A stretch of DNA of 64,000 nucleotides from Flaveria trinervia (taxonomy: Eukaryota; Streptophyta; Magnoliopsida; Asterales; Asteraceae), in assembly GCA_025506515.1 (NCBI GenBank), contig CM046457.1:41287541-41351540 (forward strand), given 5' to 3'. The notes below the pieces were generated by a model. It searched no databases. It had not been told where the DNA came from and saw only the letters and a list, made by a program, of their open reading frames with translations. Position 1 is the first letter of the stretch. Each line of letters begins with the position of its first letter. The translations under genes and the position numbers were made by a program. Of the stretch, positions 43,741 through 54,133 are shown one piece after another.

Positions 43741-44283
43741 TCAAGAAAAAATAATTTCAGAAAAGTTTAAGTCTTGGTGCTCAAGGATAGAGAATAATAC
43801 CTGCTGCCACCTGGTAGACATTTGATCCCAAGAGGAAGTCTTAGGAGCTAAGCAAACATTTACCATGTGAAAGATAAGACGTTCTGCATCATGGAAATGC
43901 TTCTTCAGGATGGTAGATGCACTGAGGTTTCCCTGATATCCATGGTGGGCAAAGGATAAATCAGTTGTGCCCTTTGGATACCCAGCAGGGAAAGTGGCAT
44001 CATTCAAGTTAAGGGTTTGGCGAATGACTTCCGGAGTGATGACCACTTGATGATTGTTGACGAACGACTGGAGAGACTCGGTGTTGTTCTCCCCAGTTAT
44101 AAGGGTGACGTTCGTCCAAAACTGGTGTAAGGATTCGACATGAATGGTGGGATTTAGAAGGAAGGACGTTTGGTAGGGAGATTGGACCATTAGATCAATG
44201 GCGTTGTCGAACTTTGTCCAGAACAATGATTTTGTGAGGTAGGCAACACAGTTATGGCGTGGTTTGAGCTGCATGGTCGCCAT
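43741..44283 (-). CDS. M2 additional ORF, N-terminal domain (180 codons)
   Basis: This is the cleanest copy of the domain. MATMQLKPRHNCVAYLTKS is followed by FDNAIDLMVQSPYQTSFLLN, the FW motif in LHQFWTNVTLI and the ITPEVIRQTLNLNDA block (a predicted helix also seen in S2 and S3). It ends with WDQMSTRWQQVLFSILEHQ. A stop at 43741 separates it from the YPRF part by a few residues. The ATG lies 75 bp downstream of a TATA box and a CT-rich leader. From memory, such proteins are abundant in Asteraceae databases; their role is not known. I see no catalytic motif. Confidence 0.75.
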   Translation of the reverse strand: MATMQLKPRHNCVAYLTKSLFWTKFDNAIDLMVQSPYQTSFLLNPTIHVESLHQFWTNVTLITGENNTESLQSFVNNHQVVITPEVIRQTLNLNDATFPAGYPKGTTDLSFAHHGYQGNLSASTILKKHFHDAERLIFHMVNVCLAPKTSSWDQMSTRWQQVLFSILEHQDLNFSEIIFS

Positions 44284-44357
44284 TAATGAGAGAGAAGTTT
44301 TGGAGATTTAAACGTTAGGTTTGGAGAGGATGAAGCACTGAAGGCTTAAGTATTGGG

Positions 44358-44366
44358 TATTTATAG
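44358..44366 (-). promoter_or_regulatory. Internal TATA box for the M2 additional ORF
   Basis: Minus strand CTATAAATA in ACCCTATAAATACCC, 75 bp before the ATG. The leader ends in a CT-rich tract (AACTTCTCTCTCATTA). M3 has CTATATATAT 72 bp before its homologous ATG, with the neighbouring CGTTTTC(T)TA(A)CCC also kept. Confidence 0.6.
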
Positions 44367-44399
44367 GGTAAGGGTTAGAAAACGACTGAAGGGTTTGGT

Positions 44400-45230
44400 G
44401 TTAGTCATCAGTAGTTGTAAACGACTGATGACATGGTATTACCCTTTCAGAAGTTGAAACAACTGAAATCTTGGTTTTAGGCATCAGCAGTTATAAAACT
44501 ACTGGAAACCATGGTTTTGACTTCAGATGTTTGAAAACAACTGAAGACTCGGTTGTAGTCATCAGTAGTTGTGAAACTACTGAAAACCTTGGTCTGGTCT
44601 TCAGGTGTTGTAAACAACTGATAACTTGGTATTAGTCATCAGTAGTTATGAAACCACTAAAGACATGGTTTTGTTATCAGTTGTTGTAAACAGCTGATGA
44701 CTTGGTGTTAGTCATCAGTAGTTGTGAAACTACTGAAGACATGGTTTTGGCATCAGTTGTTGTAAACAGCTGATGACTTGGTGTTAGTCATCAGTAGTTG
44801 TGAAACTACTGAAGACATGGTTTTGTCATCAGTTGTTGTAAACAGCTGATGACTTGGTGTTAGTCATCAGTAGTTGTGAAACTACTGAAGACATGGTTTT
44901 GTCATCAGTTGTTCTAAACAATTGATGACTTGGTGTTGGTCATCAGTAGTTGTGAAACTACTGAAGACATGGTTTTGTCATAAGTTGTCAGGATGAAACA
45001 ATAGTTGTAGAAACAACTGAAGAGAAAGTTCTCATCAGTAGTTTTTGTCAATTCATAGCCTTTCAGCTGTTTCATACTGTCCTCAACACTTACTCATCAG
45101 CCTTTTAGCTGTCTTCAGTTGTTTCATAGGACATCAGTACTTATCTGTTTTACTGACATCAGTAGTTATAACTACATCAGTAGTTGTAACTTTATAAGTT
45201 GTTTTAACAGAATCAGTACTATATGTGATA
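44400..45230 (-). repeat. M2 hairpin array upstream of the additional ORF
   Basis: In the regular part (about 44640-45000) a 76-bp unit repeats (starts at 44705, 44781, 44857 and 44933). Each unit consists of two 38-bp halves: one with CAGTAGTTGTGAAACTACTG, one with CATCAGTTGTTG and CAGCTGATG. Each half can fold into a stem of 8-9 bp. The array ends about 35 bp upstream of the TATA box in element orientation. The words are those of the M-family LTR array. Confidence 0.9.
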
Positions 45231-45283
45231 TGGTTACTAATGATCATCAGTAGTTATTTACTGAGATCATCAGTAGTTATCAC

Positions 45284-46115
45284 TTATTCTAGCTGCAGCA
45301 TACCAAGCCGTAACACTAGGTTTTGGAAAGTTGAACTATCCAAAGGCTTAGTAAAAATGTCTGCAAGCTCATCAGCACTAGGCACAAACTTAGGATCAAT
45401 CCGACTTTTTTCAAAACAATCCCTAATAAAATGATGTCTGATCTCTATATGTTTGGTCCTAGAGTGCTGGACTGGATTTTTGACAATGCACAGAGCTGAA
45501 GCACTATCCATTAATAATGGAGTCTTAGTCTCTGTAATGCCATAATCCAAAAGTTGGTTCTGAAGCTAGAGTACCTGAGAAGTACAACTTGTAGCAGCAA
45601 TGTACTCTGCTTCAGCAGTGGATGTAGCAGTAGATGTTTGTTTCTTACTCTGCCAAGAAATCAAACAGTTGCCTAGGAATTGACATCCACCAGAAGTTGA
45701 CTTTCTAGTTAACTTGCACCCAGCATAGTCACTATCTGAAAAAAGCAACTAATTTGCAAGAGTGACCAATGGAATACCATAAACCTAGAGATTGTGTACC
45801 TTGAAAATCTAAAGATCCTCTTGACTGCAATCAAATGAGACTCTTAGGAGCAGCCTGAAATCTAGCACAGACACAAGTAGCAAACATGATATCTGGTCTA
45901 GAAGCTGTTAAGTACATCAAGGACCCAATCATACATCTGTAAAGCGTTTCATCAACAGCTTTACCTTTCTAATCCGCATCCAGTTGTGTAGTGTTGCACA
46001 TGGGAGTTGAACAGGGCTTACAATTTTGTAAATCAAACTTATTCAAAATATCTTTTCTATATTTGGACTGATGAATAAAGGTTCCATCAGCCTTTTGTTT
46101 GATCTGCAATCCTAG
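45284..46115 (-). pseudogene. pol: M2 pol, second half: reverse transcriptase end and RNase H
   Basis: It continues the reverse transcriptase after M3: KADGTFIHQSKY and GSLMYLTASRPDIM in damaged frames, then RNase H (SDSDYAGCK, STAEAEY at 45748-45566; MDSASALC, KHIEIRHHFIRD at 45550-45284), with the stop after LGMLQLE. Small indels near 45740-45860 and a stop near 45568 break it. Joined in order with 58516-58990, it matches M1 pol. Confidence 0.88.
46111..46115. repeat. Target site duplication of M3, left copy
   Basis: CCTAG before TGTTGGACC, repeated at 58511-58515. M1 has a single CCTAG at the homologous place in pol, confirming the insertion point. Confidence 0.93.
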
Positions 46116-47016
46116 TGTTGGACCAAAATAACCAATGAGCCAAGATCAGAAAACCTCTAAGTCCCACATGGTATCACAACAACTGCTGAAAGACTCATCA
46201 GTAGTTTGACAAGTGCTGAAGACTTCAACAACTGAAGATCAAGTGCTGAAGACTTCAACAGCTGAAGAACTAAAGTGCTGAAGTACAACAGCTGAAGAAC
46301 ACAAGTACTGAAGCTGAAAGACCTAAGTACTGAAGTACAACAGCTGAAGAGTTTACAAGTGCTGAAGATCAACAACTGATGTACAAAGCCTGAAGACAAA
46401 GACTGAAGACATCAGCTGATGATATCTACTGAAGTCATCAGCTGATGAAACATCTGAAGGTCAAAGTCTGAAGATCAAGTACTGAAGCGTCAGTAGTTTG
46501 TCACAACTGCTGAAGAGTATTTCTTCAGTAGTTGTGATATCAGTAGTTTTATATTTCTTGTTTCAGGAGTTTTATGTTTCAGTAGTTTTGTAAAACGACT
46601 GAAGAGCTTGTTCTTCAGTCGTTGTAGCTTCAGTAGTTTTATATTTTGTACTTAACATGCTGATATGTTCTCAGTAGTTGTGAACATTTCAATAGTTTGT
46701 TAAGAATTAATTATTTTTGTATTAGACCTGCCAGTTGTCACTTTCCGTGATAACAGCAGTGATTGTTGCACTCTATATAAGGAGTGACAACTTATTGTAA
46801 CGTAGAGGAATGAAGGGAATGAACGAATGATTTGATTAGAATATTCTACATCTATAAACATTCCTTGAAATCAGAAATATATATATTCTCTCCCTATAAC
46901 CGTATCCGCTCTTAATGCATACAAGTATCGATTGCTTGCTACAATTTGTCTAATTCCTGTTTGTATTCCGCTGCTTTGAATTCTAATACATCAACTTGTG
47001 ATCGCTGATCCTGTCA
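46116..47016 (+). repeat. M3 5' LTR (901 bp)
   Basis: TGTTGGACC...GATCCTGTCA. U3 has GCTGAAGACTTCAACAGCTG-type words (about 46190-46500) and CTTCAGTAGTT words after it. TATATAA is at 46774-46780 (CACTCTATATAAGGAG). The ACGTCA motif of the M1/M2 LTRs is not present near the TATA box. Confidence 0.93.
46774..46780 (+). promoter_or_regulatory. TATA box of the M3 5' LTR
   Basis: TATATAA in CTCTATATAAGGAGTGAC; the identical box in the 3' LTR is at 58266-58272. Confidence 0.75.
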
Positions 47017-47018
47017 AA

Positions 47019-47030
47019 TGGTATCAGAGC
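47019..47030 (+). other. M3 primer-binding site
   Basis: TGGTATCAGAGC two bases after the LTR end, matching the 3' end of initiator Met-tRNA and identical to the M1 site. Confidence 0.93.
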
Positions 47031-47250
47031 AGGTTAATCATTGATCGATCTAATAATTGATCATTGAAACTGCTATTCAAGATCTAAGTTTGATTGAATT
47101 AGCTTTTGTTTTTGCAAGAAACGGTTATAGAGATTGAATTTTCTGAATTTCTGCTCATTCATCCTGAGATCTTTTCTTGGTTCTCATTGAGTTTGTTGTG
47201 GTCTGTCTAAAACTTTTAAAAGCTTGAACTAAATTGTTTTTGAACTGAAA

Positions 47251-49740
47251 ATGACTACTCCCTCCAATGATCCTCACAATACTGGTTCCTCAACCAAGCC
47301 ACCATGCTGGTTAGGAATGAGTATAACATATGGCAAAGACGTATGCTCCATCACCTGTCTGTAACAGCGCAGGGTTTGGACATCAGTGGTACATGGTCCA
47401 CACAAGCCTATGGTAAATAACCCGGAAACCAATCAAATGTTCCGAAGAGGAGGGAGCAATACTCAGATGAGGATAAGAAGTTGCTTGAAATTGATGCAAA
47501 AGCCCATGGAATTCTGGCCATGGCACTGCCAAATGAAATCTATTCTGGGCTAATGCATCATGAAACTGCCCATGACCTCTGGAATGCCTTGAAAGAACAA
47601 CTGGAGGGACAGATGAGGTCTTGGCAAATAATAGAGAAATTCTTGCCCAACAATATGAGACATTCTCTCATAGAAAGGGTTAGACACTGACTCAACAATA
47701 TGAGCGGTTCTCTTGTTTGATCTCTGAACTAAAAATGGTCAAATTGAATACACCAATATCAGATGAATAACAGATTTCTCAGATCACTGCCTGAGAGATG
47801 GGACACATATACTATTGTCCTACGCTCCAGTGCATTTGGACAAACTATCTCTCACCCAACTCCATGGGAAACTGCTCACTTTTGAGAGAGAGATAGAACA
47901 GAAGAGAAAGATGTCTTCATCTGGAAAGCTCACTGAAGACTTTGTACAAGGCAACACTGCCTTGGTGGGTCATGAGTCAGAATATGCTTCATCTGAATGC
48001 CAGTATGATGAGCATATTAATTCTCTTCAAGCACTTCTGATTTGCTTCATTGTGTGAGTGTTGAGTCAGTTTACTGGGGGTTTATAATGACAATCTATGT
48101 TTCATTATGGATGATCTCAAGGGGATTGCTGATGATGACTTAGAAGAGATGGATATTTTGAGCCAAATGGCCTTGAAATATCATCTCAGAAGTTCTATAA
48201 AAACTGGAAGAAATTCCCAGGACTCTCTGGCAAAACCAAGTTGGTTTTGACAAGAGCAAGTTGAGGTGTCACAAATGCCAAGGCTTGGACACTTTGCAGA
48301 GGAGTGTAGATCAACTGGATCTAACTCCACTGCACCCTTTGTGACTTTTCTTGGCAAATAGTCAACAACACAGAGGGCAACATCCTGTCACCTCTAGTCA
48401 TCATCTCAACAACAATCTCCTACATATTTTGTTTCTCAGGGTCAAATGCCATATCCGTACCCTTGTTATTACATGCCACAGTCAAATCAAGTTCAAGTTC
48501 CTATGGCACCACAACCTCATGCACTACCAGAACCTCAGCCATCCTAATCTCATCAACAACCTCAATCTCAACAACACAGCTTCTTCACCCCAGGAGTTGT
48601 TGACTGGAGCAGTTTACCAGATGACTTGTCTGGTCATGATCAACTGTTCTCAGGTGCTGGCCAACATGGTGGTGACAGTCCTTTTGGGAATCTAGCTCTT
48701 ATGGCTTGGAGTCTGCTGATACTTCATTTTCTAATGCCTCTACACCACAGGTATCACAGGTATCCTCTGAGGCAAAAGCCAAATTATGTTCTGACCATGC
48801 ATAGCACATTTGCTTCCATTAGAGAAGCAAATGTAGCTCTAATTAATAAGAACATTGAGCTAGAACAAATAATTTCCAAAAACAAAGCTGAGTTTGAGTT
48901 TGTGCTCAAGATAAAAATGATGAGATTTATAAACTGAATTGCCAAATAATTGATGATAAGGCTAGAGAAGAGTACTTCTAGAGAAGTACAAAGATCTCAA
49001 AGAAACCCTTGCAGTTACCCAGGTCGAGTGTGATAGATGGGTACAATCATGCAAAGGTTTTGAAATGCTTCTTAGTAAGCAATCTGCTTCAAATGTGAAG
49101 TTTGGAATTGGTTACAATCACACTACCTCCACCTACAGATTTTACCCCAAGAGCAGAGGTAGAATCTGATGGTGAGAGTGATACCCATCCATACATCATG
49201 TGATCTACCTTCTGATACAGCACAATCAGAAGTAGCAGTCAGCATCAAGCCCTCTTTGAACCTATCAGCTGATGTTGATGGCTCAAATGCTGACTTCACA
49301 TGATTAATGAGTTGATCAACTCAGGAGTTAATTCTGAAGGTCCTGAAAGGACTAGAGAGCAGGATTTAATACCTGAAGTTCAAACTTCAACTGCTGTCAG
49401 TACTGAAGAGAAGAAAACTGGCAGTAGAAAGAGTTTGAAGACTACTAAGAGGCATGTCAAGAAAGCAAGCAATGCTTCCAAAGCATTAAAGAACAAGTCT
49501 TCTGTTGCTTCACCCTCTTTAGTTGATGATCAACCTAAGATGAAGAAGAAACCATGTGAAGTATGTGGTTGTTCAATCATCTTACAGATGATTGTTGGTA
49601 CAAAAGAGGTTCCAAACTCAAACAAAAAGAAGAAATTAATGAGAAAATGGTAAAAATGAAAACTGAGTTTGAGACCACATTTGTATCAGCAACATCAAAT
49701 CCTGTAACCCTTAAGTCCTCAAAGAATCCAAAAAGGAAGG
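47251..49740 (+). pseudogene. gag: M3 gag (heavily frameshifted)
   Basis: The ATG at 47251 (MTTPSNDPHNTG) is the conserved start. Homology to M1 gag can be followed through LEIDAKAHGILAMALPNEIY (47481-47690) and LTQLHGKLLTFEREIEQKRK (47815-48057). A CHKCQRLGHFAEEC-type knuckle near 48270-48310, a Pro/Gln-rich part and the coiled coil (ALINKNIELEQIISKNKAEF) follow. The Lys-rich C-terminus has the second knuckle (KKKPCEVCG near 49540-49570). More than ten small indels or stops lie between. It cannot make a working Gag. Confidence 0.88.
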
Positions 49741-49911
49741 GGTTAAACAGGTGACAGCTGAGGGTGCTCAAAAGAAAAAGGTGCAACATAGGAACTTATC
49801 AAACTCCACTAGCAATGTGTCTGATGAGCTGAAAGCTTTATCACAAAATCAGACACAGCTGGTGATGATGGTACAACATCTGTTGGGTAGAGTTAACCAC
49901 TAGATTCTCCT

Positions 49912-50475
49912 ATGTTGAAACCACAGAAAAGGAGGTCCAAGCCAAAGGACTCCTCTTCTACACCATCTTCTTCCTCTCAAGCTGTTGTTTCAAATAAACT
50001 GTTAGTTTACCATCTATTGATGAGACCAGGCCCAAAACCAAGAGGTTTGGATCTCAAACTAACTATTGTTTATTTTTGCAGGGTCTTCACATGCCAAAGT
50101 AGCATCTGGTATGTAGACAGTGGGGGATCTATGCACATGACTGGGAACACCTCTCTTCTTCATGACTACTCTCAAGGAAAGAAGGGATTTGTCTCTTTTG
50201 GCAATGATGCTAGGGGTTACATCATCGGTAAGGGCTTTGTCTCCAATGGAGAAATCAAATTTGATGATGTTAATCATGTGGAAAATCTCAAGTACAATCT
50301 CTTGAGTGTCAGTCAAATGTGTGATAAAGGCCATGTTGCCCTTTTCACCAGTCAAAACTGTAGGATTCTGTCATCCAAAGTTTTGCACTTGATTGACAAG
50401 GTGTTGGATGATCACACTCTCCTGAAAGCCAACAGGATAGGAAGAGTGTATGCCTTAGATCTTTCTAAGAGATAG
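49912..50475 (+). pseudogene. pol: M3 pol: aspartic protease
   Basis: SSIWYVDSGGSMHMTGN with DSG at 50116-50127, then NLLSVSQMCDKG and VYALDLSKR. This segment is open, but its neighbours are shifted. The DSGG form is as in M1. Confidence 0.88.
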
Positions 50476-52117
50476 ATCTCAAAGGCAATCCTTGCCTATT
50501 TTCCAAAGCCTCTTCTCAAGAATCTAAACTGGGCACAGGAGGCTTGGTCATGTTAATCTCAAAACATGAATCAGCTTAGCCACAATAGTTTAGTCAGAGG
50601 CTTACCAATAAAGGAGTTCCACTGTGATGAAACCTTCACTGCTTGTTTAAAGGAAAACAGCACAAAGTCTCATTCCTCCTATTGAAGTGCCCAAGTCCAC
50701 TGCCTGCTTGCAATTACTGCATATGGATCTATTTGGTCCTGTGAGAGTAATGAGCATGGCAAAGAAGAAATACTGTCTGGTAATTGTGGATGATTACTCC
50801 AGATTTGTATGGACTTTCTTTCTACATTCAAAGGATGAGGCTGCTCAGAAGATTATTCACTTTGTGTGCTGTACATTGAGAAGCAGTATTCTCTTCCAGT
50901 CAGTGTATTAGAAGTGACAATGGAACTGAGTTCAGAAATCATACACTTGATGACTTCTATCTTTCAAAGGAATCAAAGGCAGTTCAGCATTCCAAGGACT
51001 CCAGAACAAAATGGAGTAGTGGAGAGAAAGAACAGGACCCTCATTGAAGCTGCAAGGTCCATGCTGGCTGACTCAGGTTTGCCACTGACCTTTTGGGCTG
51101 AAGCTGTCAACACAGCTTTATGTGCAAAATAGAGTTTTAGTAAATCAGAGGTTGATGAAGACTCCATATGAAGTTCTCCATCATTTGGCTCCTCTGATTT
51201 CATTTTTCAAAGCATTTGGGTGTCCCTGTTTTATTCTCAACACAAAGGATCAACTCCATAAATTTGATCCTAAGGTGGATGCAGGTACTTTGTTGGTTAT
51301 TCATCTACTTGCAAGGCATACAGAGTCTTCAACTGCAGAACAAAGATGGTTGAAGAAACTCTACATGTTAAGTTTAATGAATCTCCAAAGGACAAGATTC
51401 CACAAAGTCCTGTGGAGTTATTTGATTTGGACATACTGCAATATGTTCCTTATCAAACTCCTGCTGTTGCTTGCTCCTGTCAACAGTTCACCACCTGGTG
51501 GTACTGCTGATGATGATGATGATTGCAGTACTCACCTCTTCAGGTTTAGTGATCAGCTGCCTGACTCAGCTAGACCTGATGTTCCTGTAGCTCCAGTAGC
51601 ACCATCCACAACAAATGCTGATGAGATCTCTTCGAGTTCAACTTCCTTTGAATTACCATCCACTGATTGGTTTCAAGGAAATGATTCACCATCACCATCT
51701 GTTGCTGCTGAGCGGCTACAAACACTTGCACAGATCTCATTGTATATCAAGATCTGAAGAATCACCCTATGTCTCAAATCATTGGTGATATCACTGCTGG
51801 AGTATCAACAAGAAGTCAATTGTCAAATTTCTGCTTCTATGCTCTCTTCATCAGTCAGCAAGAGCCAAAGAATATCACATTGCTTTAAGGACAATGGATG
51901 GGTTGATGCCATGCAGCTTGAGCTTCTTCAGTTCAAGAAACAGCAAGTGTGGGAACTGGTTCCTCTACCTCCAGGTAAGTGTGCAATAGGCACTAAATGT
52001 TGTTTAGGAACAAACCTGATGAAAATGGGCTTATTGTTAAGAACAAGGCCAGACTGGTTGTTTAGGGGTTTGCACAAGAAGAAGGTATTGATTATGATGA
52101 AACCTTTGCCCCTGTAG
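50476..52117 (+). pseudogene. pol: M3 pol: integrase (broken)
   Basis: Pieces in order: GAG-pre-integrase (scrambled, 50500-50680), HMDLFGPVRVMSMAKKKYCL and DDYSRFVWTFFLHSKDE (50687-50911), and a damaged second-Asp block near 50910-50940. Next come RTPEQNGVVERKNRTLIEAA (Glu) and FWAEAVNTA, a premature stop near 51130, the C-terminal domain and the acidic linker to 51757. The reverse transcriptase start (KQQVWELVPLPPGKCAIGTK) is at 51782-52117. Confidence 0.88.
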
Positions 52118-53372
52118 CCAGACTGGAAGTAATTCGTTTGTTTTTAGCTTATGCTGCTTATCAAAACCTTAAAGTTTTTCAAATGGATGTCAAAAGTGCA
52201 TTTTTGTATGGAAAATTAAGAAGAGTATGTATGTCAACCTCCAGGCTTTGAGGACAATGAGCATCCTAATTGGGTGTATAAGCTTGATAAAGCTCTTTAT
52301 GGGTTAAAACAAGCTCCCAGAGCCTGGTATGAGACATTATCAAACTTTCTTCTGGAAAACAATTTCACTAGAGGCTCCATAGATAATACTTTATTCATTA
52401 AGAAAGCTGGGCAGCATAATCTACTTGTTCAAATTTATGTAGATGATATTATTTTTGCATCCTCTGATCCAAAGTTGTGTGATGCCTTTAACAGTTGATG
52501 CAACAGAAGTTTGAAATGAGTGCCATGGGAGAATTACAGTTCTTTCTGGGGTTGCAAATCAACAAAAGGCTGATGGAATTTTTATTCATCAGTCCAAATA
52601 TACAAAAGATCTTTTGCAAAAGTTTGATTTACAAAACTGTAAGCCTTGTTCTACTCCCATGAGCAGCACCGCACAACTGGACACAGATCAGAAAGGTAAA
52701 GTGGTTGATGAAACACTTTACAGATGTATGATTGGGTCCTTGATGTATTTAACAGCTTCTAGACCAGATTTATGTTTGCTACATGTGTTTGTGCTAGATT
52801 TCAAGCTGCACCTAAAGAGTCTCATCTGATTGCAGTCAAGAGGATCTTTAGATATCTGCAAGGCACTCCATCTCTAGGTTTATGTATTCTACCGGACATT
52901 CTGGTAAATTAGTTGCTTTTTCTGACAGTGACTATGCAGGGTGTAAGTTGACCAGGAAATCAACTTCTGGTGGATGTCAATTCCTAGGCAACTGCTTGAT
53001 TTCTTGCAGAGCAAGAAACAGACCTCAGTTGCTACATCCACAGCTGAAGCAGAGTACATTGCTGCTGCAAGTTGTACATCTCAGGTACTCTGGCTTCAAA
53101 ACCAACTTTTGGATTATGGCATTACAAAGACTAAGACTCCATTGTTAATGGATATGCTTTAGCTCTTTGCATTGTCAAAAATCCAGTCCAGCACTCTAGG
53201 ACCAAACATATAGAGATCAGACATCATTTTATAAGGGATTGTTTTGAAAAAGGTCTGATTGATCCTAAGTTTGTGCCTAGTGCTGATGCTTGCAGACATT
53301 TTTACTAAACCTTTGGATAGTTCAACTTTCCAAAACCTGGTGTTAAGGCTTGGTATGCTGCAACTAGAATAA
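52118..53372 (+). pseudogene. pol: M3 pol: reverse transcriptase and RNase H (broken)
   Basis: KVFQMDVKSAFLYGK, KLDKALYGLKQAPRAWYE and QIYVDDIIFASS (YVDD at 52436-52447) are followed by a stop at 52498. The rest continues as FDLQNCKPCSTPMSS, GSLMYLTASRPDL, SDSDYAGCKLTRKSTS and STAEAEYIAAAS, then a deletion near 53155 and the terminal LGMLQLE with TAA at 53370. Indels near 52215, 52495, 52770, 52890, 53010, 53155 and 53290 break it. Confidence 0.88.
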
Positions 53373-54052
53373 GTGACAACTACTGATGATCTTAGTAATT
53401 CGTACTGATGATCATGAGTTCCTATGTCACATATAAGTACTGATGAGCTCTTTTACCCTCAGTAGTTTTTTATAACTACTGAAGGCTAAATGTCTCACAA
53501 GTACTGAAGTACTTCATCTGTTCTAAACTACTGCTGTAGTTACAAATACTGATGCAGTTACAACTACTGCAATCAGTAAAAACAATAAGTACTGATGTCC
53601 TATGAAACAACTGAAATCAGCCAAAAAGACTGATGAATGTGTTGAGGACAGTTTGAAACAACTGAAAGCTAAGAATTGACGAAAACAGCTGAAGAGAAAT
53701 TTCTCTTCAGTCGTTTGTACAACTGCTGTTTCATTTTAAACAACTGAAGCAAAACCACGTCTTCAGTAGTTTTATAACTACTAATGCTACTCCCACAGTC
53801 TTCAGTTGTTTACCACAGCTGATAACAAAACCACTGTCTTCAGTAGTTTCATAACTACTGATGACAAACACCAAGTCCTCAGTTGTTTCAATCATCTGAA
53901 GTCAAAACCACGTCTTCAGTAGTTTTCTAAACTACTGATGCTAAAACCACGACTTCAGCTGTTTCAACGTCTGAAAGGATAATACCATGTCAATGGTCGT
54001 TTAAAACTACTGATGACTAACCACATCCTTCAGTCGTTTTCTTACCCGTACC
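53373..54052 (+). repeat. M3 hairpin array upstream of the additional ORF
   Basis: CTTCAGTAGTTTTATAACTACTGA-like and CTTCAGTTGTTT...CAGCTGAT-like words alternate, less regularly than in M2 but with the same vocabulary on the corresponding strand. The array ends about 20 bp before the TATA-like box. Confidence 0.85.
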
Positions 54053-54062
54053 CTATATATAT
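54053..54062 (+). promoter_or_regulatory. Internal TATA box for the M3 additional ORF
   Basis: CTATATATAT within ACCCTATATATATCCC, 72 bp upstream of the ATG at 54134, with the CT-rich leader AAAACTTCCCTCTTCTCA. Spacing is nearly the same as in M2. Confidence 0.55.
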
Positions 54063-54133
54063 CCCTAACCTTAGCCCTCAATGCTTCATCTTCTTCAAAC
54101 CTAACGTTCCTCTCCAAAACTTCCCTCTTCTCA

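Noticed and set aside
43741..44283. Envelope glycoprotein interpretation of the additional ORF
   Set aside because: No signal peptide, no convincing transmembrane helix, no furin-like site and few cysteines in any of the five copies; position behind pol alone is not enough.
44640..45000. Regular repeats resembling a CRISPR array
   Set aside because: The spacers are repeats themselves, the context is a plant retrotransposon, and no cas gene exists. These are tandem hairpin units.
46157..46399. 80-codon minus-strand ORF present twice (also 57649-57891)
   Set aside because: Both copies lie in the M3 LTRs; the ORF comes from the CTTCAG-word array and the duplication is only the LTR pair.
47019..47030. 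tRNA-like sequence TGGTATCAGAGC
   Set aside because: It is a primer-binding site complementary to a tRNA end, not a tRNA gene; no cloverleaf surrounds it.
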